A stretch of DNA of 38,889 nucleotides from contig NZ_NOKQ01000199.1 in assembly GCF_002265435.1 (NCBI RefSeq), positions 1 to 38,889 on the forward strand, given 5' to 3'. A program made the translations under genes and the position numbers. Source of the DNA: Tetzosporium hominis (GTDB taxonomy: Bacteria; Bacillota; Bacilli; Bacillales_A; Planococcaceae). Positions within the stretch are counted from its first letter, which is position 1, and each line of letters opens with the position of its first letter. The notes beneath the pieces were generated by a model. It did no database searches. It was not told where the DNA came from and saw only the letters and a list, made by a program, of their open reading frames with translations. This document shows positions 22,564 through 29,942 of this stretch, in pieces.

Positions 22564-25020
22564 CTATGCTAACGAAGGTTTAAAACGTTTCAATCGCAGC
22601 GCATTTACTAAGACAGAAACAGAGCTTAGACTCATTGCAGCCCCCGCAAGCATTGGATTTAATAACGGTCCTCCCACCAAGTAGATAACACCCATTGCGA
22701 ATGGAATCCCCATTACGTTATAAGCGAAAGCCCAGAAAAGATTTTGTTTAATGTTTCGGATTGTCGATTTACTCAATTCTACTGCGGTCGGTACATCCAT
22801 CAAATCACTTCTCATCAGTACAATGTCTGCTGACTCGATAGCGACGTCTGTTCCCGATCCGATTGCAATTCCAATATCCGCTTGTGCTAAGGCAGGGGCA
22901 TCGTTGATTCCGTCTCCAACCATCGCCACTTTCTTGCCTTCTGCTTGTAGTTTTTTCACTTCATTCGCTTTATCTTCCGGCAACACTTCACTGAGGACAC
23001 GGTCAATTCCAACCTGTTTTGCAATTGCCATGGCTGTTCCTTTGTTGTCCCCCGTTATCATAGCTACCTCAATGCCCATTTTCTGAAGCTTTTCAATTGC
23101 TTTCCTGCTGTTTTCTTTCACTGTATCTGCCACAGCGATAATCCCAGCAATCTGATTATCGATTGCTACATACATAGGTGTCTTACCTTGTTGCGCCAGT
23201 TTATCAGATACTTCTTCCAGCGCAGTTAGAGAGATGTTCTGTTTCACCATCAGTTTCCGGTTCCCCGCAAGCAATCTCTTTCCATCAACCATGACTTCAA
23301 TTCCGTGTCCAGGAATGGCTTCGAAATTACCGAGGCTCATCATCTTCATTTTCTTCTCTTCCGCAGCCCTTACAATCGCTTCGCCTAGTGGATGCTCAGA
23401 ACCTTTTTCAGCAGATGCTGTTAACTGAAGAAGGGTTTCTTCGTTGTTGCCATTGACAGTGATAATGTCTGTGACTTTTGGCTTTCCTTCGGTAATCGTG
23501 CCTGTCTTGTCAAAAACGATGGTTTGAATTTTATGAGTGGTTTCCAGTGCTCCTCCACTCTTGATCAGTACACCGTTCTCAGCACCTTTTCCTGTTCCTA
23601 CCATGATTGCAGTAGGCGTAGCAAGCCCCAATGCACATGGGCACGCAATCACAAGGACCGAGATGGTAATTGTCAATGCGAATAGTCCTGTTTGTCCACC
23701 GAAGTACCAAGCCAATCCAGAAAGTATGGCAATGACGATGACGATGGGTACGAAATAGCCGGAAATAATATCCGCTAATTTGGCAATAGGAGCCCTTGAA
23801 CCTTGTGCATCCTCGACTAATTTAATGATTTGGGATAATGCAGTATCCTTCCCTACTTTTGTCGCGCGGTATTGAATAGTTCCATTCTTATTGAAACTTG
23901 CTCCGATGATATTTGACCCTACATTTTTTTCAACCGGAATACTTTCCCCGGTCAACATCGATTCATCAACAGAAGTGAGACCTTGAACGACAACTCCATC
24001 TACAGGAATCTTTTCTCCTGGTTTTACAATAATCGTATCACCAACGACTACTTCATCTATAGAGATTTCAACTTCTTGTCCGCTTCGAATGACTCTTGCC
24101 GTTTTTGGGGCTAAGCCCATAAGCTTTTCAATAGCTTCTGAAGTTTTCCCCATTGAGCTAACTTCCAGATATTTACCTAATGTGATTAGCGTCAATATGA
24201 CCGCAGCTGACTCATAATAAAGATTATTCACATATCCGCTAGAGCCCATCGAGATAGCGGCTGTAGCACCTAAACTATAAAGGAACGCAGCACTAGTTCC
24301 CAAAGCCACTAAGGAATCCATGTTCGGATGTCCTCTAAATAATGTTTTAAATCCGACAGAGTAGAACTTCCATCCGAATAGTATGACTGGAATGGTTAGA
24401 ATCAATTGCAACAGAGAAAACGTCAGCGGATTCATCATCGGGTCTATAAACATTGGCAAGGGCAGGTTTATCATATGCCCCATTGAAATGTACAACAACG
24501 GTACTGTGAAGATTGCCGATCCAATGAAACGGTTCCACATCGATCGGACTTTTTTTAACTTCTTCTCTTTTTCGGATTCTTGGCTGTCGGCCGGTCCACT
24601 GTCTTCTTTTGCTTCATACCCAGCGTTGGCTACTGCCTGTGTAATATCAGAGACAGTTACAAGAACGGGGTCATATTTGACCACCAGCTTTTCTGTCGCT
24701 AAATTCACATTCGACTCCAGTACACCTGCTAGCTTCCTTGTAGCTTTCTCTATCGTCTGTACACACGATGCACAAGTCATACCAGTGACTGCAAATGTTT
24801 TCTGTTCCGTGTCTGTAGAAGCTTTGTAACCTACTTTTTCAACTGTGTTCTGAATATCTTGGGGCGAAACCATGTTTTCATCGTAGCTGATTGTCAACTT
24901 GTTGGTTGCAAGATTAACTGTTGACTCGACAATTCCTGGCAACTTCTTAGTCGCCTTTTCGATCGTCTGTACACACGATGCACAAGTCATGCCTTCCACT
25001 GCAAACGTCTTACTTTCCAT
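22564..25020 (-). CDS. copA: Copper-exporting P1B-type ATPase CopA
   Basis: About 818 residues. Two N-terminal metal-binding domains each carry GMTCASC. The ion-binding helix has [17 protein letters not shown] (CPC), phosphorylation is at [11 protein letters not shown], the P1B His-Pro is in [13 protein letters not shown], and [20 protein letters not shown] is the hinge motif. The last helices carry YN and MxxSS residues ([16 protein letters not shown]), as in Cu(I) pumps. It exports Cu(I) using ATP. I chose the ATG at 25020 because GGAGG is 9 nt upstream; a GTG at 25026 is too close to that site. It sits between copZ and the glutaredoxin gene. Confidence 0.97.
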   Translation of the reverse strand: MESKTFAVEGMTCASCVQTIEKATKKLPGIVESTVNLATNKLTISYDENMVSPQDIQNTVEKVGYKASTDTEQKTFAVTGMTCASCVQTIEKATRKLAGVLESNVNLATEKLVVKYDPVLVTVSDITQAVANAGYEAKEDSGPADSQESEKEKKLKKVRSMWNRFIGSAIFTVPLLYISMGHMINLPLPMFIDPMMNPLTFSLLQLILTIPVILFGWKFYSVGFKTLFRGHPNMDSLVALGTSAAFLYSLGATAAISMGSSGYVNNLYYESAAVILTLITLGKYLEVSSMGKTSEAIEKLMGLAPKTARVIRSGQEVEISIDEVVVGDTIIVKPGEKIPVDGVVVQGLTSVDESMLTGESIPVEKNVGSNIIGASFNKNGTIQYRATKVGKDTALSQIIKLVEDAQGSRAPIAKLADIISGYFVPIVIVIAILSGLAWYFGGQTGLFALTITISVLVIACPCALGLATPTAIMVGTGKGAENGVLIKSGGALETTHKIQTIVFDKTGTITEGKPKVTDIITVNGNNEETLLQLTASAEKGSEHPLGEAIVRAAEEKKMKMMSLGNFEAIPGHGIEVMVDGKRLLAGNRKLMVKQNISLTALEEVSDKLAQQGKTPMYVAIDNQIAGIIAVADTVKENSRKAIEKLQKMGIEVAMITGDNKGTAMAIAKQVGIDRVLSEVLPEDKANEVKKLQAEGKKVAMVGDGINDAPALAQADIGIAIGSGTDVAIESADIVLMRSDLMDVPTAVELSKSTIRNIKQNLFWAFAYNVMGIPFAMGVIYLVGGPLLNPMLAGAAMSLSSVSVLVNALRLKRFKPSLA

Positions 25021-25037
25021 TTCCACAAACCTCCATC

Positions 25038-25253
25038 CTATTTGGCTGATTCAAGCTCATAGCCAGCATCCTCCACAGCTTTTGAAAAATCATCATAATT
25101 TCGTATCGCTTCATCATATTTCACTTTAGCAGTACCTTTTTGCAAATTGACCTTTGCACTCTTGACCCCTTCAAGATTTTGAAGTGCCCCCTCAATCTTA
25201 TTAACACAGTGAGCGCAGGTCATCCCTTTAATAGTTAAAATGGTTTTTTTCAT
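25038..25253 (-). CDS. copZ: Copper chaperone CopZ
   Basis: 71 residues, a single heavy-metal-associated domain with [16 protein letters not shown], the Cu(I)-binding MTCxxC loop. It delivers Cu(I) to CopA and can load copper onto CopY. GGGAGGTG precedes the ATG, and the stop is 11 nt before the next frame. It lies between copY and copA. Confidence 0.94.
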   Translation of the reverse strand: MKKTILTIKGMTCAHCVNKIEGALQNLEGVKSAKVNLQKGTAKVKYDEAIRNYDDFSKAVEDAGYELESAK

Positions 25254-25280
25254 TACTTACACCTCCCGTTTCCAGTTTAT

Positions 25281-25745
25281 TTATGAACAATGTTGCGATG
25301 AACAATAATGATCTTGACACTTACATTGTCCAGGTACACAGTTGCATGGAATATCTTCCACTGCTTCAGATTCTTTCTGGAGTAAGATTTCCTTAAGATT
25401 TTCAATGTCGCGGACACTCAATGTGGCCTGCGCAATCATATTACCAATTGTATTTCCAACATCTCTATTGCAGATATGATCAAGTAAATTGTAAAAAGTT
25501 TCTCTAATCATGTCCCCTTCTTCGACGGCAGCGGAATAGATAAATTTTTTACCTTCGGCTTCAGTAGTTAGCATTCCTTTCTTTACTAGTCTTCCGATGA
25601 AGGTCTTGGTCGTAGCGGGCTTCCAACTTTTTTTCTTTTCAAGGACGTCAATAATATATTTACTAGTCGCATTGTCCTGTGCCCAGACTACCCGCATTAC
25701 TTCCCACTCGGCATCTGTGATATTTGTTTCTATTTGTTCGTTCAT
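25281..25745 (-). CDS. copY: Copper-responsive repressor CopY (BlaI/MecI fold)
   Basis: 154 residues. The N-terminal winged helix begins NITDAEWEVMRVVWAQDNATSKYIID, followed by WKPATTKTFIGRLVKKGML, the recognition region of the BlaI/MecI/CopY family. The C-terminus holds CNCVPGQCKC, the CxCx4CxC motif that binds Zn in the DNA-bound form and Cu(I) in the released form, plus a further tail DHYCSSQHCS with two extra Cys. Two TACANNTGTA-type boxes lie upstream, with a tRNA gene between. AAGGAGG precedes the ATG. Its own operon is thus copper-induced. Confidence 0.95.
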   Translation of the reverse strand: MNEQIETNITDAEWEVMRVVWAQDNATSKYIIDVLEKKKSWKPATTKTFIGRLVKKGMLTTEAEGKKFIYSAAVEEGDMIRETFYNLLDHICNRDVGNTIGNMIAQATLSVRDIENLKEILLQKESEAVEDIPCNCVPGQCKCQDHYCSSQHCS

Positions 25746-25797
25746 TCCAATACGCCTCCTTAAGTTCTAATTTGCAAAACCATAAAGTTGTGATGAA

Positions 25798-25868
25798 AGG
25801 CGGTAACCGGATTTGAACCGATGATCGAGGTGTTGCAGACCTCTGCCTTACCCCTTGGCTATACCGCC
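25798..25868 (-). tRNA. tRNA-Cys (GCA), 71 nt
   Basis: The minus strand folds completely: acceptor GGCGGTA with TACCGCC and discriminator T, D stem GCC/GGC, anticodon stem GAGGT/ACCTC with loop CTGCAAC (anticodon GCA), variable GATC, T stem ATCGG/CCGGT with loop TTCAAAT. No CCA is encoded. Nothing suggests decay. It lies 52 nt before copY without a terminator and about 29 nt after the predicted start of the CopY-controlled promoter, so it is the first gene of the copper operon. Confidence 0.95.
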
Positions 25869-25882
25869 ATATATATTATGTT

Positions 25883-25932
25883 TACAAATGTAATCTTAAA
25901 TTTAGTTTACATTTGTAAACACATTTTGTCAA
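25883..25932 (-). promoter_or_regulatory. CopY-controlled promoter of tRNA-Cys-copY-copZ-copA
   Basis: Minus strand: -35 TTGACA (25932-25927), 17-nt spacer, -10 TAAACT (25909-25904). Two cop boxes fit TACANNTGTA: 25908-25917 in the spacer, overlapping the -10, and 25883-25892 just after the predicted start. Both boxes would block RNA polymerase when CopY is bound. Confidence 0.85.
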
Positions 25933-25956
25933 CCATTATGTTTTCGCTGTCGTTAC

Positions 25957-26274
25957 TTACAGATTTTTATGGATGAACTCCAAAATTGCCTTCTCAGAAG
26001 GTTCCGGCGCTGTCACTCTATCCACTTCTTTTCCTTTTTTTAATAAAATCAAAGTGGGTATACTCATAACTCCATAAGTTTGTTGAGCAAAATCCAGGTT
26101 TCTATCTACATCAACATCGTAAAAAATAACCTCTCGATTTTCGTCAGCCAAATGTTCGATGACTGGAGCAAGCTGTTTGCACCCTGGACACCAGTCAGCC
26201 GTGAACTTCAATATCACTGGTTTCTCTTCATTTTTAATTTCTTCTAATTGAGCTATTTGAAAATTATTTATCAT
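25957..26274 (-). CDS. Thioredoxin-like protein of the copper regulon
   Basis: 105 residues, full thioredoxin fold. The active site is FTADWCPGCKQLAPV (WCPGC at about residues 27-31, rather than the common WCGPC), and the cis-Pro is in YGVMSIPTLILLKKG. It should reduce protein disulfides in the cytoplasm, perhaps those formed by copper. AGGAGGTGA precedes the ATG by about 8 nt. It has its own CopY-type promoter and lies directly upstream of the tRNA-Cys/copY promoter on the same strand, with only 25 nt between its stop and the next -35. Confidence 0.88.
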   Translation of the reverse strand: MINNFQIAQLEEIKNEEKPVILKFTADWCPGCKQLAPVIEHLADENREVIFYDVDVDRNLDFAQQTYGVMSIPTLILLKKGKEVDRVTAPEPSEKAILEFIHKNL

Positions 26275-26301
26275 ACTTTGTCACCTCCTGAAATTATCGT
26301 C

Positions 26302-26349
26302 TACAACTGTAGATAACAATAGATTACAAACGTAAACGTTATTTGTCAA
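26302..26349 (-). promoter_or_regulatory. CopY-type promoter of the thioredoxin gene
   Basis: Minus strand: TTGACA (26349-26344), 17-nt spacer, TAATCT (26326-26321). One cop box (26325-26334, TACGTTTGTA on the minus strand, one mismatch) lies in the spacer, and a perfect one (26302-26311) near the start. Same layout as the copY promoter. Confidence 0.8.
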
Positions 26350-26524
26350 CCTTTTTATATTTCCTTTCGAAAAAAATACATTAGAAAATCGGAAACCCAT
26401 CTGTTTACATACAAATAAACTAAATTGTGCATTTTTCGTGGAGTTTCGGAGGTTAAGTTTAATTACAAAACAAACGGGAAGAAGAAGAACTGAACCACTA
26501 CATTAAAAAATGGAGGTTTTACAC

Positions 26525-26857
26525 ATGGCACATAATCAGTACCCAGAGTTAATTCAGGCTTTACATGATTGCGCAGCAGAATGTAATCATTGTTTTGACG
26601 CTTGTCTTCAAGAAGAAGACGTAAAAATGATGGTCGATTGCATCCGACTAGACCGTGAATGCGCGGAGATTTGCGCATTTTTAGAACATGCGATTACACG
26701 GAATTCTCCTTTTATTGCTGAGCTGGCTGCGGTTTGTGCAAAAATTTGTGAAGCATGCGGAGATGAATGCGCGAAGCATGCTGAACACCATGAACACTGC
26801 AAACGCTGTGCGGAAGCTTGTCGCAAATGCGCAGAAGCTTGCCGAAGCATCGCATAA
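26525..26857 (+). CDS. Csp-type four-helix-bundle copper storage protein
   Basis: 110 residues from ATG 26525, with GGAGG nine bases upstream. A dozen Cys lie along amphipathic helices: HDCAAECNHCFDACLQ, VDCIRLDRECAEICAFLE, VCAKICEACGDECAKHAEHH and HCKRCAEACRKCAEACRSIA. This CxxC/CxxxC spacing inside a four-helix bundle is that of cytosolic copper storage proteins (Csp3) and YhjQ-like proteins, which bind many Cu(I) ions per subunit. No signal peptide. It is transcribed away from the copper operon; I see no perfect cop box upstream. An IS3 element begins 32 bp after its stop. Confidence 0.9.
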   Translation: MAHNQYPELIQALHDCAAECNHCFDACLQEEDVKMMVDCIRLDRECAEICAFLEHAITRNSPFIAELAAVCAKICEACGDECAKHAEHHEHCKRCAEACRKCAEACRSIA

Positions 26858-26897
26858 TTTCACGAAAAAACCCACCGGAAACCTATTTTGAACTGAA

Positions 26898-26945
26898 CCC
26901 CAAATGGTAGACACTTTAAAAAGTGCCCCCCATTTGGGGTTTTTT
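26898..26945 (+). terminator. Terminator hairpin in the left end of the IS3 element
   Basis: CCCCAAATGG (26898-26907) pairs with CCATTTGGGG (26930-26939), with an inner CACTTT/AAAGTG stem, followed by six T. It would stop transcripts from the Csp gene entering orfA. Confidence 0.8.
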
Positions 26946-26999
26946 CTGTTTTCAGACCCCGGTATACTGAACATATCTATTGGAACGGGAGAGGTTATT

Positions 27000-27425
27000 A
27001 TGAGTAAAATCATCTTTAACGAATATCAACGGCGCACATTGGAAGCGAATCCGAATGTCAAAACGGTTTCGGATCGAACGATTCAATACACACCTGAATT
27101 TAAGGTGAAAGCCGTTAACGAAAACTTGCAAGGCAAAGGACCGGCGCAAATTTTTGCCGAAAACGGTTTTGACCTGACGGTAATTGGATCGGACAAACCG
27201 AAAGAGACATTAAAACGTTGGCGGAAAACGTTCCGACTTTACGGCGAAGAAGGGTTTTGGGAAGAACGTCGTGGAAAAGGCAGTACCGGCCGCCCTTCTA
27301 CTCAAGAGCTCTCTGCCGAGAAAAAGTTGGAGAAGGCGGAAGCGCGCATTAAATACCTGGAAGCCGAAAACGAGTTGCTAAAAAAGCTCGAGGCACTCGA
27401 GAGGCAGGCGAAGAAACGCAGCTGA
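27000..27425 (+). CDS. IS3-family transposase OrfA (DNA-binding subunit)
   Basis: 141 residues from ATG 27000, preceded by GGGAGAGG. YTPEFKVKAVNENLQGKGPAQIFAENGFDL is a helix-turn-helix, and KRWRKTFRLYGEEGFWEERRGKG continues the binding domain. A leucine-zipper-like helix (KLEKAEARIKYLEAENELLKKLEALE) ends it, used for dimerisation. Within that helix AAAAAAG (27380-27386), in the phase A-AAA-AAG, allows -1 slipping into orfB, with a CTCGAG-gca-CTCGAG hairpin directly after. Longer frames upstream run through the terminator and are not real. Confidence 0.9.
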   Translation: MSKIIFNEYQRRTLEANPNVKTVSDRTIQYTPEFKVKAVNENLQGKGPAQIFAENGFDLTVIGSDKPKETLKRWRKTFRLYGEEGFWEERRGKGSTGRPSTQELSAEKKLEKAEARIKYLEAENELLKKLEALERQAKKRS

Positions 27426-28327
27426 CCCCAGCGGAAAAGTTCGAAGCGATCAATGCGGTGGTCCGGAAATGCCAACTGAAGAATTTGGTGGAGGCCCTAT
27501 GCCAGACAGCGGGCGTCAGGCGAAGTGGCTACTACGCTTGGTTGGAGAAAGTGGAACAGCACGCCATTCGCGAAGAACAGGACTATGAAGATTACCTGTT
27601 GCTCAAAAGCATCTACGATGCGCATCGTGGGAAAGTCGGGTATCGCACCTTTTATATGGCACTCGCTGAACTGCTTGAGACGCCGATGAACCACAAGAAG
27701 ATTCTGCGCCTTATGCGCAAATTCAATCTCTTCGCCAAAATCCGACGAGCGAATCCTTACAAGCAAATCGCCAAAGCCACACAGGAGCACGCGGTCTGTC
27801 CAAACCTCTTAAACCGCGAGTTTGAACAAGACGAACCCGGGAAGGTGTTCGTGACCGATATTACGTACCTGCCCAACCGTTCGGGGCAAATGGCATATCT
27901 TTCTGCCGTGAAAGACGTCGCGACCCGAGAAATCGTCGCCTATGAAGTGACAACGACGCTCACAATGGAAATTGTGTACCACACCTTACAAAAGCTGAAG
28001 GAAGCGCTGGATGAAAATGTCCATCCAGAAGCGATGATTCATTCCGATCAAGGCTTCCACTATACCCACCCTGAATACCAACGACGCGTGAAGAAAATGA
28101 AATTGACCCAGTCGATGTCCCGCAGGGGCAACTGTCTCGACAATGTCCCCATCGAATCGTTTTTCGGTCACTTTAAAGATGAAGTCGAGTTTAAACAGGC
28201 GACCAGCCTAGCCGAATTAAAGGGGCTGGTGGATGAATACATGGCGCATTACAACGGAACGCGCAAGCAATGGAACCTAAAAAAGATGACTCCGGCACAA
28301 TACCGAAGTCATCTGATCGCAGCCTAG
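27386..28327 (+). CDS. IS3-family transposase OrfB (DDE catalytic part, by frameshift)
   Basis: Reading in the -1 frame from 27386 gives about 313 codons to the stop at 28327; a GTG at 27458 could start a free OrfB. The HTH-like front (NLVEALCQTAGVRRSGYYAWL) leads to the integrase core: the first Asp in VFVTDITYLPNRSGQMAYLSA, the second in MIHSDQGFHYTHPEY, and the Glu in CLDNVPIESFFGHFKDE. All three catalytic residues are present with normal spacing. It ends with YNGTRKQWNLKKMTPAQYR. The full OrfAB fusion is likely the active transposase. Confidence 0.92.
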   Translation, partial: ARGTREAGEETQLTPAEKFEAINAVVRKCQLKNLVEALCQTAGVRRSGYYAWLEKVEQHAIREEQDYEDYLLLKSIYDAHRGKVGYRTFYMALAELLETPMNHKKILRLMRKFNLFAKIRRANPYKQIAKATQEHAVCPNLLNREFEQDEPGKVFVTDITYLPNRSGQMAYLSAVKDVATREIVAYEVTTTLTMEIVYHTLQKLKEALDENVHPEAMIHSDQGFHYTHPEYQRRVKKMKLTQSMSRRGNCLDNVPIESFFGHFKDEVEFKQATSLAELKGLVDEYMAHYNGTRKQWNLKKMTPAQYRSHLIAA

Positions 28328-28355
28328 CTGCCGGGTGCTTTTATTAAATTGTCCA

Positions 28356-28829
28356 CTAAATGGGGCTCAGTTCATTCCTTAAAATCGGGAGTCTATTCTT
28401 TAGGATTTTGTTGTTTTCCCATTTAACCATAAGAGCATCTATCTTCTGGTCCTCATAAATATGAAAATATAGATCATCTATGTATTCCTTTACTTCTTCA
28501 ATTCCTTCGACTTCATAATTCCCTGCCACCCCACTAATAAGATCTGCCGGAATATCTCCGTGCGGAGGATAGCCTAACTCAATCACAAGCTTGTTAAATG
28601 TGATGGCATCTTCTCCAATTTCTTCTAGCGTTAGTTTCAGATGCTGATAAGAATCCTTCATATAAGAATCAAAAGAATTTTGCATAAGGTTCTGTAAGCG
28701 CAAGCTTAATCTTACTAAATCCTGATTATTATTCATTGCTACGAATTTAGACGGGAGTTTGCCTTCTCTTATAAGACTATTTTGAACGCGAGTTATAGAA
28801 TTCAAAAATTTTAACACTTCTCTGTTCAT
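28356..28829 (-). pseudogene. Unknown protein gene, 3' end cut by the IS3 element
   Basis: From ATG 28829 (AAAGGAGAG upstream) the frame gives about 157 residues. The last six codons (NELSPI and the stop region) lie inside the right end of the IS, so the original C-terminus is lost. I do not recognise the family. It is a soluble, probably helical protein, with HLKLTLEEIGEDAITFNKLV and a short motif LGYPPHGDIPADLISGV in the middle. It may still yield a truncated product. It lies inside the metal cassette, next to the res-like/dif-like border. Confidence 0.6.
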
Positions 28830-28925
28830 AAAAACTCTCCTTTCCACTTGATAAATCATTTTGAAGATGAAATATATTTCAGATATACAAATCTTAACAT
28901 CAAAATGAAATTTTCAATGTTTTTA

Positions 28926-28957
28926 AACCGTTCGTAAAAGTACACTTACATGAACGG
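28926..28957 (+). other. res-like resolvase site, copy 2
   Basis: Left half CCGTTCGTAAA and right half TTACATGAACGG form an imperfect palindrome. The first 23 bases equal those of copy 1 at 15251. It lies 1 kb from the resolvase gene and faces the same way as copy 1, so recombination between the copies would excise the 13.7 kb metal cassette. Confidence 0.65.
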
Positions 28958-28962
28958 AAAAA

Positions 28963-28990
28963 GGAAGAGATCTTTTATGAAGTCTCTTCC
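28963..28990 (-). terminator. Hairpin beside dif-like site 7
   Basis: GGAAGAGA (28963-28970) pairs with TCTCTTCC (28983-28990). On the minus strand TTTTT follows. Same placement as the hairpin of site 6. Confidence 0.55.
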
Positions 28991-29017
28991 CCGCGGATAA
29001 GTACTGATATGTAAACG
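28990..29017 (+). other. dif-like Xer recombination site 7
   Basis: Left arm CCCGCGGATAA (only its last five bases fit the others), spacer GTACTG, right arm ATATGTAAACG. The good right arm, the spacing and the res-hairpin-site context shared with site 6 support it. Confidence 0.6.
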
Positions 29018-29059
29018 CTTTAACTCAATCTGAAAAAGGATAGCTCAATTCCTTAATCT

Positions 29060-29404
29060 TTACTTCATGCTATCTTTTACAGTAGAAGGAATCATCACCA
29101 CTGATGTAACTAAGTCTACTGGTTGAAATGACGAATCAATACATTCTTTCCAAAAGGCAAGATGCTTTTCATCGATCCAGTGTGTCGAACTTTCGACCTC
29201 TATGCCACCCTCGTCTTGTATGGAATACCAATATAGATATTCATGTCCATCAAGTACTTCTCTGAAGATCGTTTCAACATACATTTTTTCGCCTTCAAGT
29301 GTAACTAATACTTCCTTCATATTCTCGTCCAAGAAGGTTAACCATTCATCAACAACAGCAGATTTCCCATCTATTACACGATATCTTGTCAACTCAACGT
29401 TCAC
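29060..29404 (-). CDS. DUF6176-family protein
   Basis: About 114 residues from a GTG at 29404, which has AAGGGGAG at 8 nt; the frame is open to a TTG at 29434 with no site. The sequence (KSAVVDEWLTFLDENMKEVL, LYWYSIQDEGGIEVESS, WIDEKHLAFWKECID) resembles small DUF6176 proteins of Bacillales. Judging by strand pattern it may have a dimeric alpha-beta barrel fold. Function unknown. It follows the DUF2087 gene by 14 nt and is probably cotranscribed. Confidence 0.6.
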   Translation of the reverse strand: MNVELTRYRVIDGKSAVVDEWLTFLDENMKEVLVTLEGEKMYVETIFREVLDGHEYLYWYSIQDEGGIEVESSTHWIDEKHLAFWKECIDSSFQPVDLVTSVVMIPSTVKDSMK

Positions 29405-29418
29405 TTCGATTCTCCCCT

Positions 29419-29712
29419 TTATTCTTTTATCCAATACAATGAGCCGTCTTTACTTCGATTAAAAAAACTGTTCTCAATCAAATATCGCCGAATAGATACA
29501 TAATCATGATAGATCTTCTTAAGAATCTCATTCACTTCGGATTCTGAATACGTTTGATTTTGTTCAAATCGTGTCACTATGTGCTCTAAAATAATAATTT
29601 TCTTTTTTTCTTTGCTAGGAAATACTTCAATCACATTACTAAAATCACCTTTAAAGTAAATATCCAGTACTTTCTCTTTTTCTTCAGCTGTAATTCCATA
29701 TTTTTCACTCAT
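29419..29712 (-). CDS. DUF2087-domain protein
   Basis: 97 residues. VFPSKEKKKIIILEHIVTRF, SESEVNEILKKIYHDYVSIRRYLIENSFF and RSKDGSLYW are the conserved blocks of DUF2087, a small winged-helix-like domain often found alone or at the end of ArsR-type regulators. It may regulate itself and the DUF6176 gene behind it. Start: ATG at 29712, with GGGGGAAAG nearby as a weak ribosome binding site. Confidence 0.7.
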   Translation of the reverse strand: MSEKYGITAEEKEKVLDIYFKGDFSNVIEVFPSKEKKKIIILEHIVTRFEQNQTYSESEVNEILKKIYHDYVSIRRYLIENSFFNRSKDGSLYWIKE

Positions 29713-29834
29713 TTACTTTCCCCCTCGCCGGAAACATTTTTGTGACATTTAACATTTTATAATCACTTCAAAATTGTACCAAAAATTTAAATAATTATAA
29801 ATCGACTTTACGAGGCTCTTTTTAGAATTTAAAG

Positions 29835-29898
29835 CGTTCGTAAACGTATCAAACGACTTTACGAACGTTCGCGAATTCGCACACACTTTTACGAACGG
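29835..29898 (+). promoter_or_regulatory. res site upstream of the resolvase
   Basis: Site I: CGTTCGTAAA (29835-29844) facing TTTACGAACG (29858-29867). Site II: CGTTCG (29865-29870) facing TTTTACGAACGG (29887-29898). The array overlaps the upstream part of the promoter region (TATAAT at 29907-29912), so resolvase binding should repress its own gene. Confidence 0.75.
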
Positions 29899-29942
29899 TT
29901 TTCAGGTATAATTAGGGGAAACAAGTATTTTTGAGGTGAACT

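Larger units (their letters stand above)
26889..28374 (+). mobile_element. IS3-family insertion sequence, apparently intact
   Basis: About 1,486 bp. Ends are imperfect inverted repeats: left TGAACTGAACCCC, right (reversed) TGAACTGAGCCCC, extending with changes through ATGG and GACA. It carries orfA and orfB overlapping through a -1 slippery site. No target duplication is visible: left flank TATTT, right flank TTCCT. The right end supplies the last codons of a minus-strand gene at 28356. Confidence 0.85.

Noticed and set aside
26402-26424. Possible eighth dif-like site (reverse-strand TGTTTACATAC)
   Set aside because: Only the right-arm half fits. The other arm (ACTAAATTGTG) has no similarity to the CTTCCGATAA arm.
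26904-26999. N-terminal extension of the IS3 OrfA
   Set aside because: This part of the frame covers the terminal repeat and the terminator hairpin; the ribosome binding site points to ATG 27000.
28356-28859. Start at 28859 for the truncated unknown gene
   Set aside because: The ATG at 28829 has AAAGGAGAG at proper distance; the upstream ATG has none.
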